Positions 31,726 through 40,400 of a DNA stretch of 64,000 nucleotides are shown one piece after another. Source of the DNA: an uncultured Acetatifactor sp. (lineage in GTDB: Bacteria > Bacillota > Clostridia > Lachnospirales > Lachnospiraceae); NCBI GenBank assembly GCA_904501885.1, contig CAJGCP010000001.1, positions 1 to 64,000 of the forward strand, in the 5' to 3' direction. The translations under genes and the position numbers were made by a program. The notes beneath the pieces were generated by a model. It was not told the DNA's origin, did no database searches, and saw only the letters and a list, made by a program, of their open reading frames with translations. How positions within the stretch are numbered: position 1 is the stretch's first letter; the number at the start of each line of letters is the position of its first letter.

Positions 31726-32808
31726 ATGATTTCGAATCAAATTCTGCAGAATACCATCGATGGTTTGAAAAATATTGCAAGGACTGATTTTTGCGTGATG
31801 GATGTGGAAGGCAAAGAGATTGCTACCACTGCATCCCTGGAGATACACCCCAAGACGGTGGCAGATTTTGCCCAGTCGCCGGCAGATTCCCAGGAACTGC
31901 AGGGACATCACTTTTTTAAGATTTACGATGAACAACAATTGGAGTATGTGCTTGTATGCGCAGGAGCAGAAGAGGCATACACCATTGGCAAACTGGCAGC
32001 CTTTCAGATTCAGAATCTGTTGGTGGCTTATAAAGAGCGCTTTGACAAGGATAATTTCATCAAAAATCTTCTCTTGGACAACCTGCTTTTGGTGGACATC
32101 TACAGTCGTGCAAAGAAATTACATATTCAAGCCGATGCCACCAGAGTGGTTATGATTTTGGAGCCTGATGTACCTACAGAGAGCAATGTGTTGGAGATGG
32201 TGCGCAGCTTTGGAGGCAACAGCAACAGCGACTTTATCACAGCGGTGGATGAGACCAATGTGATTGTGGTCAAGGAGATGTCCGCACCTGAGAATACAAA
32301 AGAGATTGAAAAATATGCCAAGGCCCTTGAAAAGTACCTGTCCAAGGAGGGTATTAAGGCGGTTCGTGTGGCTTATGGTACCCCTATGGGCGACATTAAG
32401 GAAGTGAGCCGTTCTTATAAAGAGGCAAAGATGGCACTGGAAGTGGGTAAGATTTTCTTCGATGAAAGAGCAATTATTCCTTACAGTGAGTTGGGCATCG
32501 GACGTTTGATTTACCAGTTACCCATTCCCTTGTGTAAGATGTATATCCGAGAAATTTTCGGCAAAAAAAGTCCGGATGATTTTGATGAGGAAACCCTGAC
32601 TACGATTTATAAATTCTTTGAAAACAGTTTGAATGTATCGGAAACCTCCAGACAGTTGTTTGTACACAGAAACACTTTGGTGTACCGCCTGGACAAACTG
32701 CAGAAGCTGACGGGGCTGGATTTAAGGGTGTTTGAGGATGCTATTACTTTTAAAATTGCATTGATGGTAGTGAAATATATGAAGTATATGGAAAAGACAG
32801 ATTTTTAA
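31726..32808 (+). CDS. CdaR/PucR-type transcriptional regulator
   Basis: This 360-residue protein has an N-terminal sensory domain (about 1-115), a degenerate GGDEF-like middle domain (AVRVAYGTPMGDIKEVSRSYKEAKMAL) and a C-terminal PucR-type helix-turn-helix (NVSETSRQLFVHRNTLVYRLDKLQKLTGLDLR). CdaR of E. coli controls sugar-diacid use, but this family answers to many signals. AAGGAG before ATG 31726 decides the start; the frame is open upstream to 31681. It precedes ftsE by only 12 bases, so it may share the transcript with the division genes, an unusual pairing. Confidence 0.82.
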   Translation: MISNQILQNTIDGLKNIARTDFCVMDVEGKEIATTASLEIHPKTVADFAQSPADSQELQGHHFFKIYDEQQLEYVLVCAGAEEAYTIGKLAAFQIQNLLVAYKERFDKDNFIKNLLLDNLLLVDIYSRAKKLHIQADATRVVMILEPDVPTESNVLEMVRSFGGNSNSDFITAVDETNVIVVKEMSAPENTKEIEKYAKALEKYLSKEGIKAVRVAYGTPMGDIKEVSRSYKEAKMALEVGKIFFDERAIIPYSELGIGRLIYQLPIPLCKMYIREIFGKKSPDDFDEETLTTIYKFFENSLNVSETSRQLFVHRNTLVYRLDKLQKLTGLDLRVFEDAITFKIALMVVKYMKYMEKTDF

Positions 32809-32820
32809 TCGGAGGGGACA

Positions 32821-33564
32821 ATGACGAAAAAAGAACAAATGAGTCTCGAGAGAGAGCGATTTGTAAATGAAAATGGAGTTATCGTTTTAGATAATGTGAG
32901 CAAGGTATATTCTGCAGGCGCACCTGCCTTGAATGGGGTTTCCCTCACTATCGGTCGCGGTGAATTCGTATTCATCGTAGGTGATAGCGGATCCGGTAAA
33001 TCCACTTTGATTAAGCTATTGTTGAGAGAACTGAAAGCCACCAGCGGAAATGTGACTGTTTTGGGCTACGATATGGGAAAACTGACCCATAGGAACGTGC
33101 CCAAATTCCGTCGAAGAATTGGTGTGGTTTTTCAGGATTTCAGATTGTTGAATGACAGAGATGTTTATAACAATGTGGCCTTTGCCCAAAGGGTTATCGG
33201 GGTTCCTGAGGAGGAGATTAAGATCAATGTACCCTCCATTTTGAAGACGATGGAATTGGCCGGCAAATATAAGGCGAAAACCAACCAGCTTTCCGGTGGA
33301 GAGCAGCAAAGAGTGGCGTTGGCGAGAGCGCTCATTAACCGCCCTGAGATTCTCTTGGCAGATGAACCCACGGGTAATCTGGACCCGAGAAATTCATGGG
33401 AGATTATGAATTTATTGGAGGAGATTAACCAACAGGGTACTACCGTAGTGGTGGTGACCCATAACAAAGAGATTGTAAACAATATGTGCAAGCGCGTTAT
33501 CACCATGCATCGAGGCGTTGTGGTAAGTGATGAGGAGGGAGGCTACTACAATGAAGAAGATTAA
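32821..33564 (+). CDS. ftsE: Cell division ATP-binding protein FtsE
   Basis: FtsE is the cytosolic ATPase of the ABC-like FtsEX complex, which activates wall hydrolases at the division site or side wall. Walker A is GDSGSGKST, the ABC signature is LSGGEQQRVALARA and Walker B is ILLADEP. The 247 residues include an N-terminal extension of about 15 over typical FtsE. GGAGGGG precedes the ATG. It overlaps ftsX by 14 bases, which indicates coupling. Confidence 0.96.
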   Translation: MTKKEQMSLERERFVNENGVIVLDNVSKVYSAGAPALNGVSLTIGRGEFVFIVGDSGSGKSTLIKLLLRELKATSGNVTVLGYDMGKLTHRNVPKFRRRIGVVFQDFRLLNDRDVYNNVAFAQRVIGVPEEEIKINVPSILKTMELAGKYKAKTNQLSGGEQQRVALARALINRPEILLADEPTGNLDPRNSWEIMNLLEEINQQGTTVVVVTHNKEIVNNMCKRVITMHRGVVVSDEEGGYYNEED

Positions 33565-34498
33565 ATTACTCCTCCATGTGATGGGACAGGGATTTGCAAA
33601 TGTTTTTCGTAATAAATGGTATTCTCTGGCTTCTGTTGCCACCATTTCTCTTTGTCTTTTTGTGTTTGGTGCCTGCTATGCCATCGTTGCCAATGTGCAA
33701 AATATGGTAATGACAGCAGAGGAAGGTGTTTCGTTGACCGTATTTTTCCACAGCGAAGGAGATTTATGTGAGTCCCACCAGGAAGGCCAGATTCCTCAGG
33801 AGCAATGGATTCTTGATTTCCAAAAAGAAATCGATGCACGTCCTGAAGTGTTAAACTCCGTGTTTATTTCCGACGAGGAAGCTTGGGCAGAGTTTGGAAA
33901 GAATTATTTTGGTGAAGACTTTGATGATTATGCAGTGGCATTTCCCGAAAATCCGCTGGCAGGAGACAATAGTTACGAAATCTTTGTGACCGAGGTGGAA
34001 TTGCAGGAAACTGTGGTGGAGTGGCTGAATGGTTACAAGGAAGTCCGCAAGGTGAATTATTCCGAAGTTACCGTGGACACCTTAAGTGGTTTCAATAAAT
34101 TGCTGGTAGGTGGTTCTATTGCATTTATTCTTATCCTGTTGGGGGTAAGTATCTTCCTGATTGGAAATACCGTGGCCATTGGTATTTCGGTTCGCTCGGA
34201 AGAGATTAATATTATGAAATATATCGGAGCAACTGACTTTTATGTTCGTTCTCCTTTTGTGATGGAAGGTATGCTCATCGGATTGGTGGGTGCCGGACTG
34301 TCCCTGGGACTGATCTATGGCTTATATGGCTTCGTGTTGTCCTATGTGGTGGAAAGATTTGAAATCTTAAGTAATTTCCTTAATTTTATGACCGTTGGAG
34401 AAGTGTTTAAGGTGCTTCTTCCCGCTTCTCTGATTGTGGGTATGGGCATCGGCTTTATCGGAAGTATCCTTGCAGCAAGAAAGCATCTGAGAGTATAG
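33551..34498 (+). CDS. ftsX: Cell division protein FtsX
   Basis: FtsX is the membrane partner of FtsE. It has a first membrane helix (about 20-45), a large extracytoplasmic loop (about 46-175) that contacts a hydrolase, and three C-terminal helices (GFNKLLVGGSIAFILILL ..., SFVMEGMLIGLVGAG, FKVLLPASLIVGMGIGFIGS). ATG 33551 is within the 3' end of ftsE, with GAGGAGGG 10 bases upstream; the longer reading from 33527 adds residues without support. The length is 315. The M23 protein encoded just downstream is the likely partner. Confidence 0.94.
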   Translation: MKKIKLLLHVMGQGFANVFRNKWYSLASVATISLCLFVFGACYAIVANVQNMVMTAEEGVSLTVFFHSEGDLCESHQEGQIPQEQWILDFQKEIDARPEVLNSVFISDEEAWAEFGKNYFGEDFDDYAVAFPENPLAGDNSYEIFVTEVELQETVVEWLNGYKEVRKVNYSEVTVDTLSGFNKLLVGGSIAFILILLGVSIFLIGNTVAIGISVRSEEINIMKYIGATDFYVRSPFVMEGMLIGLVGAGLSLGLIYGLYGFVLSYVVERFEILSNFLNFMTVGEVFKVLLPASLIVGMGIGFIGSILAARKHLRV

Positions 34499-34508
34499 TT
34501 GGAGGCGT

Positions 34509-35732
34509 ATGAACAAGTATAAAAAAGGCAAACATTTCATACTTATGCTGGCGCTTGCTTTTGCTGTGTCCCTAGGTGCGATGAGCGCGTCTGCTCCGTT
34601 AGATGTGCATGCTGTTACCAATGATAGCATCAAGCAGAAAGAGAACGAGATTGCGCAAAAGAAAAAAGAAAAAGAGCAGATGCAATCCGGCCTTTCTGAT
34701 GTCAAGAAAATCAAACAGGGTTTGGAGAAAGAAAAAAAGAATCTTCAAAACTATGTAAAACAGCTGGACGCCAATTTGACACAAATCGAGGGTAAAATCC
34801 AGTCTCTGCAGCTGCAAATCACGCAGAAGGAAGAAGAAATCCGTGTGACTGAGGCGCAGCTTCAGGAAGCGCTGCAGAAGGAAAACGACCAGAAAAAATC
34901 GGTGATAACCTGCATCAAACTGATCAACGAATCGGGGCGCCCGGATGTGTTGCACCTGTTTTTGAAATCCAGAAATTTTGGTGATTTTCTAAATAATGCA
35001 GATTATGCGGAAAAAGTGGTGGAGTACGACCATCGTATGTGGCAGGAGTACAAGACCACCAGAGAGTATGTAGAACTGTGTAAGCAGGACCTGGAATTGC
35101 AGAAAGAACTCCTGGACACTGCTAAGAAAAATGTTGAAATCGAGCAGAAAAACGTAGAGGAACTGATAGACGAAAAAGCAAAAGAAATCAACAAGTATGA
35201 GTTGGATATCAAAAATAAGGATAAATTAATCCGTGAGTACGAGGAAGAGATCAAGGCCCAGACCGCAGAGATTGAAGCATTGGAAAAGGCGGTATTAAAA
35301 GAGATTCTTGGTGTCAGCGAATTGGTGTATGACGGAGGCAAGTTTGTATTCCCTCTAAAGTCTTATACAAGAATTTCCTCCGACTACGGCAATAGAATTC
35401 ATCCCATATTGAATGTTAATCAGTTCCATAACGGCGTGGATTTTGCAGCACCCAAAGGCACGCCCATCTACGCGGCTTACAATGGTATTGTGGTGGCTGC
35501 TACCTACAGTAGCACCATGGGAAATTACGTGATGATCAACCACGGAAGCGAACTTTACACCATATATATGCATGCTTCTGCGCTTTATGTAAAAACAGGA
35601 GATGTGGTGGTGAAAGGAGAGACCATTGCGGGGGTGGGTACCACAGGTCGATCTACGGGTAACCATCTGCACTTTACTGTGCGTTTGAATGGTAATTACA
35701 AGTCCCCTTGGGACTATATTGACAAAAAATAA
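34509..35732 (+). CDS. Secreted coiled-coil M23 endopeptidase, EnvC/PcsB-like
   Basis: This protein of 407 residues starts with a signal peptide (about 1-38, cleavage near DVHA). A long coiled coil at about 40-265 is rich in Glu, Lys and Gln. A C-terminal LytM/M23 domain follows, with the zinc motifs HNGVDFAAPKGTP and GNHLHFTV and a typical middle segment (NYVMINHGSELYTIYMHAS). The coiled coil is the kind that docks on FtsX. Gene order directly after ftsX supports a role as FtsEX-controlled peptidoglycan hydrolase, as for EnvC, PcsB or CwlO in other bacteria. All zinc-ligand positions appear intact, so it may be active itself and not only an activator. Confidence 0.9.
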   Translation: MNKYKKGKHFILMLALAFAVSLGAMSASAPLDVHAVTNDSIKQKENEIAQKKKEKEQMQSGLSDVKKIKQGLEKEKKNLQNYVKQLDANLTQIEGKIQSLQLQITQKEEEIRVTEAQLQEALQKENDQKKSVITCIKLINESGRPDVLHLFLKSRNFGDFLNNADYAEKVVEYDHRMWQEYKTTREYVELCKQDLELQKELLDTAKKNVEIEQKNVEELIDEKAKEINKYELDIKNKDKLIREYEEEIKAQTAEIEALEKAVLKEILGVSELVYDGGKFVFPLKSYTRISSDYGNRIHPILNVNQFHNGVDFAAPKGTPIYAAYNGIVVAATYSSTMGNYVMINHGSELYTIYMHASALYVKTGDVVVKGETIAGVGTTGRSTGNHLHFTVRLNGNYKSPWDYIDKK

Positions 35733-35789
35733 GAAATAAACCGAATGTTACGGCGTAAGAATAAAGTAACGACGAAATGAGGTTTTCAT

Positions 35790-37031
35790 ATGGAAGATAT
35801 CAAGCAAATCAGAAAAAACTCCTTTATCCGCGGGATGCTGATAGGCGTTTTGATATGCATTGTAGTGGTTGCCATCACCAGAATGGTAGATGGCGCGTAT
35901 ACTGATTCTGTGCCCCTTCCGGAAAACGTAAGTTTGCAGGAGGATTCCGCAGTCAATGAAGAAATGATTGCAAAATTGCAGGCATTGGAACAGACCATAG
36001 AGGAATATTATTATCTGGGAGATGTCTCGATAGAGGATTACCAGACCGGCGTTTACAAGGGAATGTTGCAGGGCTTGGGTGATGTGTACTCTGAGTATTA
36101 CACCGAAGAAGAAATCAATGATTTATTGGAGCAAATAGAAGGTACTTTCTACGGTGTGGGAGCCTATATCAGTCTGGATCCCGCTTCGGGTCTGCCGAAA
36201 ATCAGTGGCGTCATCAAGGGAGCTCCCGCAGAGGAAGTGGGACTTCGTGCCAATGACATTATCTACGAGGTGGATGGCGTATCCACCTATGGTATGTCTT
36301 TGACGGAAGTGGTGTCTATGATCAAAGGCGACGAGGGTACGGAAGTGCATCTCACCATTGTGAGAACAGGCGAAGATGACTATTTGGATATTTATGCCAC
36401 GAGACGGGAGGTAGAGACGCCTACCATTGAATATAAAATGCTGGACGATAAGATGGCCTACATCTTAATCAGTGAATTTGATGAGGTGACTGTAAGTCAG
36501 TTTGAATCTGCGTTGGAACAGGCCAGACAGGAAGGCATGCAGGGTGTCATTTTTGATGTGCGCGCGAATCCCGGAGGAAGCTTGGATGCGGTGGTGAAGA
36601 TGTTGCGTCAGATTTTGCCGGCCGGAGATATTGTGTCTACCAAGAATAAATATGGGGAAGGTCATGTATATACCTGTGACGGTAGGGAAAAAATTGAAGT
36701 CCCTGTAGTACTGCTGGTAGATATGAATTCTGCCAGTGCAGCAGAGATTTTTGCTGCGGCCATCAAGGAACATGAGATAGGAACTCTGGTGGGAACTACC
36801 ACCTTCGGCAAGGGCATTGTACAGCAGATTATTCCTTTTGCGGATGGGACAGCGGTCAAGTTGACGGTGAGCTCCTACTATACGCCTCAGGGAAATGATA
36901 TTCATGGTGTGGGTATAGAGCCGGATATCCTGTGTGAATTTGATGGAGAGGCTTATTATGCTAGTGAAGAACATCCTGACAACCAGCTGGAGAAGGCAAA
37001 GGAAGTCCTGAGAGAATTAATGAAACAATAA
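35790..37031 (+). CDS. S41 family C-terminal processing protease (CtpA/CtpB-like)
   Basis: This membrane-anchored serine protease has 413 residues. One N-terminal helix is at about 15-35. A PDZ domain lies at about 115-200 (FYGVGAYISLDP ... GLRANDIIYEVDGVS). The S41 core follows, with the catalytic Ser in DMNSASAAEIFA and Lys in TTFGKGIVQ. It probably acts on exported proteins in the wall zone. It follows the M23 gene after 57 bases, so it could process or turn over that hydrolase. A perfect 12-base-pair hairpin begins nine bases after its stop. Confidence 0.92.
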   Translation: MEDIKQIRKNSFIRGMLIGVLICIVVVAITRMVDGAYTDSVPLPENVSLQEDSAVNEEMIAKLQALEQTIEEYYYLGDVSIEDYQTGVYKGMLQGLGDVYSEYYTEEEINDLLEQIEGTFYGVGAYISLDPASGLPKISGVIKGAPAEEVGLRANDIIYEVDGVSTYGMSLTEVVSMIKGDEGTEVHLTIVRTGEDDYLDIYATRREVETPTIEYKMLDDKMAYILISEFDEVTVSQFESALEQARQEGMQGVIFDVRANPGGSLDAVVKMLRQILPAGDIVSTKNKYGEGHVYTCDGREKIEVPVVLLVDMNSASAAEIFAAAIKEHEIGTLVGTTTFGKGIVQQIIPFADGTAVKLTVSSYYTPQGNDIHGVGIEPDILCEFDGEAYYASEEHPDNQLEKAKEVLRELMKQ

Positions 37032-37039
37032 CCAGTTTG

Positions 37040-37067
37040 CATAAGGGAGCCGACAGGCTCCCTTATG
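37040..37067 (+). terminator. Perfect 12-bp hairpin after the S41 gene, no T-run
   Basis: CATAAGGGAGCC (37040-37051), loop GACA, GGCTCCCTTATG (37056-37067). The bases after it are GTGCG, not T-rich, so it is either an atypical terminator or an mRNA 3'-end/processing hairpin ahead of the glycan locus. Confidence 0.5.
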
Positions 37068-37099
37068 GTGCGTCATTATCCCGAAAGAAAGAAGTTGTT

Positions 37100-38179
37100 A
37101 TGAAGAGTAGAATTTATGTGTGTCACACCTATTATCATGTGTATGTGACCTTTCTGAAAGAGTTAAAATTGAAAGCAGATTGTCCCGAAAAAGCCGGACA
37201 AGCTACATTGATGCTGTCTAAGATGTCCAATAACTTCGAAACTTTGAAGCAACGGGTGGAGAGTACGGGCTTGTTCGAGGAAGTCATCGAGTTTGACGAA
37301 AAGAGAGAGGATTTTTTCCCAGAACTGGCTAAGTGGCGGCAAGAATCGGGAAATATCTTTAAAAATCTTTTGCAGAGAATTCGATTTACCAGGGAGTATG
37401 CCAGATTGGAGGCTCCTTTTGTGCCGGTGGATTTTAGAAAGTATCAGGATATTTATGTGTACTGCGATTCTGATCCCATTGGATATTATCTCAATCAGAA
37501 TAGAATTTACTACCATGCCATGGAAGATGGATTGAACTGCCTGAAAAACTTTGATGCAGCCAGATATGACAACAGAGGGCATTTTGGGCTGAAAGCATTT
37601 TTGTCTAAGAAGTGCAATTTGATTTTCGTGCAGAATGGCTATGGAAAATATTGTATCGATATGGAAGTGAATGATATTTCCGCCATCAAGTATCCCTGCC
37701 CTGCGTATATAGAGGAGCCAAGACAGGCTTTGGTGGACCGTCTCACCGAAGAGGACAAGCAACTGATTTTGCAGGCCTTTATCCGGGACAAGGAAGGGCT
37801 GGAGCGTCAGATTGCACAGTGTGGAGCCATGGGGGACAAGATTCTGATTTTGACAGACCCTTTGTGCAGTTTAGATGTGAGAGAAAGAATCTTCCGGGAT
37901 ATCATTGCCATGTATGAAAAAGAGGGGACGATTTTTATCAAGCCCCATCCCAGAGATGTGCTGGATTATCGGAAGTTGTTCGGGGAATATCCCCAGTTTG
38001 ATGCTACTGTTCCCATGGAGATGTTGAACTTCTTCCCGGGGCTTAGGTTCAAGAAAGTGGTGGCTGTATTGACGGAGATTAAGGCAATTCAGTTTGCCGA
38101 TGAAGTGGTCCGTTTAGGAGAAGATTTTATGGATGCCTATGAGGATCCGTTGATTCACAGACAGAACGAGCAGATATGA
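37100..38179 (+). CDS. Glycosyltransferase family 52-like (sialyltransferase-type)
   Basis: This cytosolic or membrane-associated transferase of 359 residues resembles GT52, the lipooligosaccharide sialyltransferase family that uses CMP-activated nonulosonic acids. Features seen are the N-terminal YVCHTYYHVYVTFLKEL, a central DSDPIGYYLNQNRIYYHAMEDGLNC and a C-terminal FIKPHPRDVLDYRKLF, the HPRD being typical of sialyltransferase-like GT-B folds. ATG 37100 gives the natural N-terminus, though its ribosome site is weak (GAAAGAAAG). A CMP-pseudaminic-acid-type synthetase lies downstream, so its donor may be a CMP-Pse-like sugar; that is an inference from context. Confidence 0.75.
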   Translation: MKSRIYVCHTYYHVYVTFLKELKLKADCPEKAGQATLMLSKMSNNFETLKQRVESTGLFEEVIEFDEKREDFFPELAKWRQESGNIFKNLLQRIRFTREYARLEAPFVPVDFRKYQDIYVYCDSDPIGYYLNQNRIYYHAMEDGLNCLKNFDAARYDNRGHFGLKAFLSKKCNLIFVQNGYGKYCIDMEVNDISAIKYPCPAYIEEPRQALVDRLTEEDKQLILQAFIRDKEGLERQIAQCGAMGDKILILTDPLCSLDVRERIFRDIIAMYEKEGTIFIKPHPRDVLDYRKLFGEYPQFDATVPMEMLNFFPGLRFKKVVAVLTEIKAIQFADEVVRLGEDFMDAYEDPLIHRQNEQI

Positions 38180-38192
38180 TGCGGGAGGGCAA

Positions 38193-40400
38193 ATGAAAGC
38201 GCAGCCAATTCTGAGAAGAAAAGTGAATATTGTGGTGTTTGCGCTGCTTGCCTTGGTCCTTGCCGTTGGCCTTATACTGATGCTTCGCCCGGCCCGGGAA
38301 TATCGGTTTGAGGGGCAGTTTTCTCCTACACCCGGTATGGTGCTTAGGGATGAGCCAATTTATCAGAATATTTCCCTGCGCCCCGGCGTGTATCGGGTGG
38401 AACTATCTTACGAGACGGAAAATCCTATGGGCTACCTGTGCACTGCTAAGGACGACACCGTGTTTCACGGCGGTCTTTTGACCAACGGGGAAAATCTGTA
38501 CGGCGGCAAAGGGAAAACGGGATATTTGATGTGGTTGCTGGAACCCACAGACAACTTGGATATCTGCTTGAGTTACGAAGGGGAGATTCCCCTTACCACG
38601 GGAGATTTGGTGATTCGGGAAACCGGTTACCTGGGCAGTATGATAGCGGTCGGCACCCTGATGATATTTTTGCTGTATTTGGGCCTGTCGGTGTATGCAG
38701 GTTACCACAAAGCAGGCCAAATTTCCACAGAGAATAAAAAAGCCATCTTCGGTGTGGTGGTGATTGCCCTGATGGCATCCATTCCCTTCTTGCTGGGGGT
38801 GAGTTTGAATGGGGCCGACTTGACCTTTCATCTGCACCGGATAGAGGGCATTGCAGATGGACTGCGAAGTGGCCAGTTTCCCGTGCGTATTGAACCGGAA
38901 TGGGTGCATGGTCATGGCTATGCCTGCGGTATTTTTTATTGTAATATATTGTTTTATTTTCCGGCGATTCTGCGCTTGGCAGGATTTCCAATCACCTTTA
39001 GCTATAATGTGTTCTGCGTGTTGCTGAATCTTGCGACGGCGATTGTTTCCTACGGAGTGTTTCGCAAAATATTCAAAGACAGAACCATTGGACTTGTCTG
39101 CTGTGCCTTGTACACGCTGTCCGGCATGCGTATCTTCAAGACCGTAATGACGGGGGGCCCCGGAGAAAATGGGGCATTCGTATTTTTGCCTCTGGTGGTG
39201 TATGGGTTTTATGCACTTTTATCTTATAGTACCGATAGTCGGGAATTTAAAAAAGCATATTTGCCATTGGCAATCGGTTTTGCGGGCTTGATCCAGACTC
39301 ATGTGTTGACCTGTGAATTGACGGCTTTTGTGAGTGTTATGGTGTGCCTTGTCTGTTGGAAACGGGTATTTGCCAAGAAACGTTTTGGGATGCTTTTGAA
39401 GAGTGTTTTTGCCACTTTGGTAATGTGCGCCTGGTTTTTGGTGCCCATGCTGGATTTCTTTGTAAACGAGAATGTACATGTCAAGCATATTTCCGGGCGG
39501 ACTATTCAGGAAGTGGGGTTGAAACCTGCAGAATTGTTCCTGCGCTGGGGCCTTTCCCCTACGGGTATTGGCTTTTATATGGCAGCAGTGTTGCTATTGT
39601 TTGGCGTGATGTGGATTTGTGGTAAGTGGCAGAAAGAAGAAACATCCATAGCGGCCTTGGGTAAAATTGCGCTGTGCATCAGCGTACTGATGATGGCCAT
39701 GAGTTTGCGTGTTTTTCCCTGGAATGCCATTCAAAAACTTCATCCCGTTTTGGCCAGTTTGGTTGGCAGTATTCAATTTCCCTATCGTTTCCTTGGATGG
39801 GCAAATCTCTTCTGTGTTTTGCTGGTGGGCGTTTGCCTGTGGTATATGAAGCACCATGGCAAGGAAGCAATGTATCGGATATTACTTGCAGGTGCGGCTT
39901 TGAGCATTGCGGCATTTAGTCTTCATCAGTTGGAATATATCAGCAAATACCAGGGGAATTATGTGCTTTACAACGTGGAAGGTATGGGTAGAGGGTATAT
40001 TTCCGGTGCAGAATATGTGATTGAGGGTACTGTGGACACAGAGCTGACCTATCGCGACGTGAAACATAGCGAGAATATAGAGGTTTCGGATTACACCAAA
40101 GGCAGCCTGCGCGGCATATTTACCTGTAAAAATACAGGAACAGAGGAGGGGTATGTGGATTTGCCCTTACTTTTGTATCGTGGATATCGTGCAGAAGAGA
40201 TGTACACAGGCCGGAAACTGGAATTGATTTATGGCGAAAACAACACTGTCCGCGTAAAAATCCCAGCGGGATTTGAAGGATGGGTTTTGGTACAGCATAG
40301 ACCTCTGTGGTATTGGCGTCTGGGTGAGGCGGTAACCCTGCTTGGATACGGATTGTGGATATGGATTGAGAAATCGAAAAATGATGAGAAAATATCTTAA
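38193..40400 (+). CDS. Large polytopic membrane protein, PTPS-related/YfhO-like, paralog A
   Basis: This 735-residue protein has an N-terminal helix (about 10-30), an extracytoplasmic beta domain (about 35-140), a helix near 150-170, then ten or more membrane helices, and a C-terminal extracytoplasmic domain (about 600-710). The membrane core contains LTFHLHRIEGIADGLRSG, RIEPEWVHGHGYACGIFY and MRIFKTVMTGG, the pattern of the PTPS-related membrane family near YfhO. These are thought to be GT-C-like enzymes. It is close in sequence over its full length to the next gene, so the two arose by tandem duplication. GGGAGGG precedes the ATG, 13 bases after the GT52 gene. Confidence 0.75.
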   Translation: MKAQPILRRKVNIVVFALLALVLAVGLILMLRPAREYRFEGQFSPTPGMVLRDEPIYQNISLRPGVYRVELSYETENPMGYLCTAKDDTVFHGGLLTNGENLYGGKGKTGYLMWLLEPTDNLDICLSYEGEIPLTTGDLVIRETGYLGSMIAVGTLMIFLLYLGLSVYAGYHKAGQISTENKKAIFGVVVIALMASIPFLLGVSLNGADLTFHLHRIEGIADGLRSGQFPVRIEPEWVHGHGYACGIFYCNILFYFPAILRLAGFPITFSYNVFCVLLNLATAIVSYGVFRKIFKDRTIGLVCCALYTLSGMRIFKTVMTGGPGENGAFVFLPLVVYGFYALLSYSTDSREFKKAYLPLAIGFAGLIQTHVLTCELTAFVSVMVCLVCWKRVFAKKRFGMLLKSVFATLVMCAWFLVPMLDFFVNENVHVKHISGRTIQEVGLKPAELFLRWGLSPTGIGFYMAAVLLLFGVMWICGKWQKEETSIAALGKIALCISVLMMAMSLRVFPWNAIQKLHPVLASLVGSIQFPYRFLGWANLFCVLLVGVCLWYMKHHGKEAMYRILLAGAALSIAAFSLHQLEYISKYQGNYVLYNVEGMGRGYISGAEYVIEGTVDTELTYRDVKHSENIEVSDYTKGSLRGIFTCKNTGTEEGYVDLPLLLYRGYRAEEMYTGRKLELIYGENNTVRVKIPAGFEGWVLVQHRPLWYWRLGEAVTLLGYGLWIWIEKSKNDEKIS

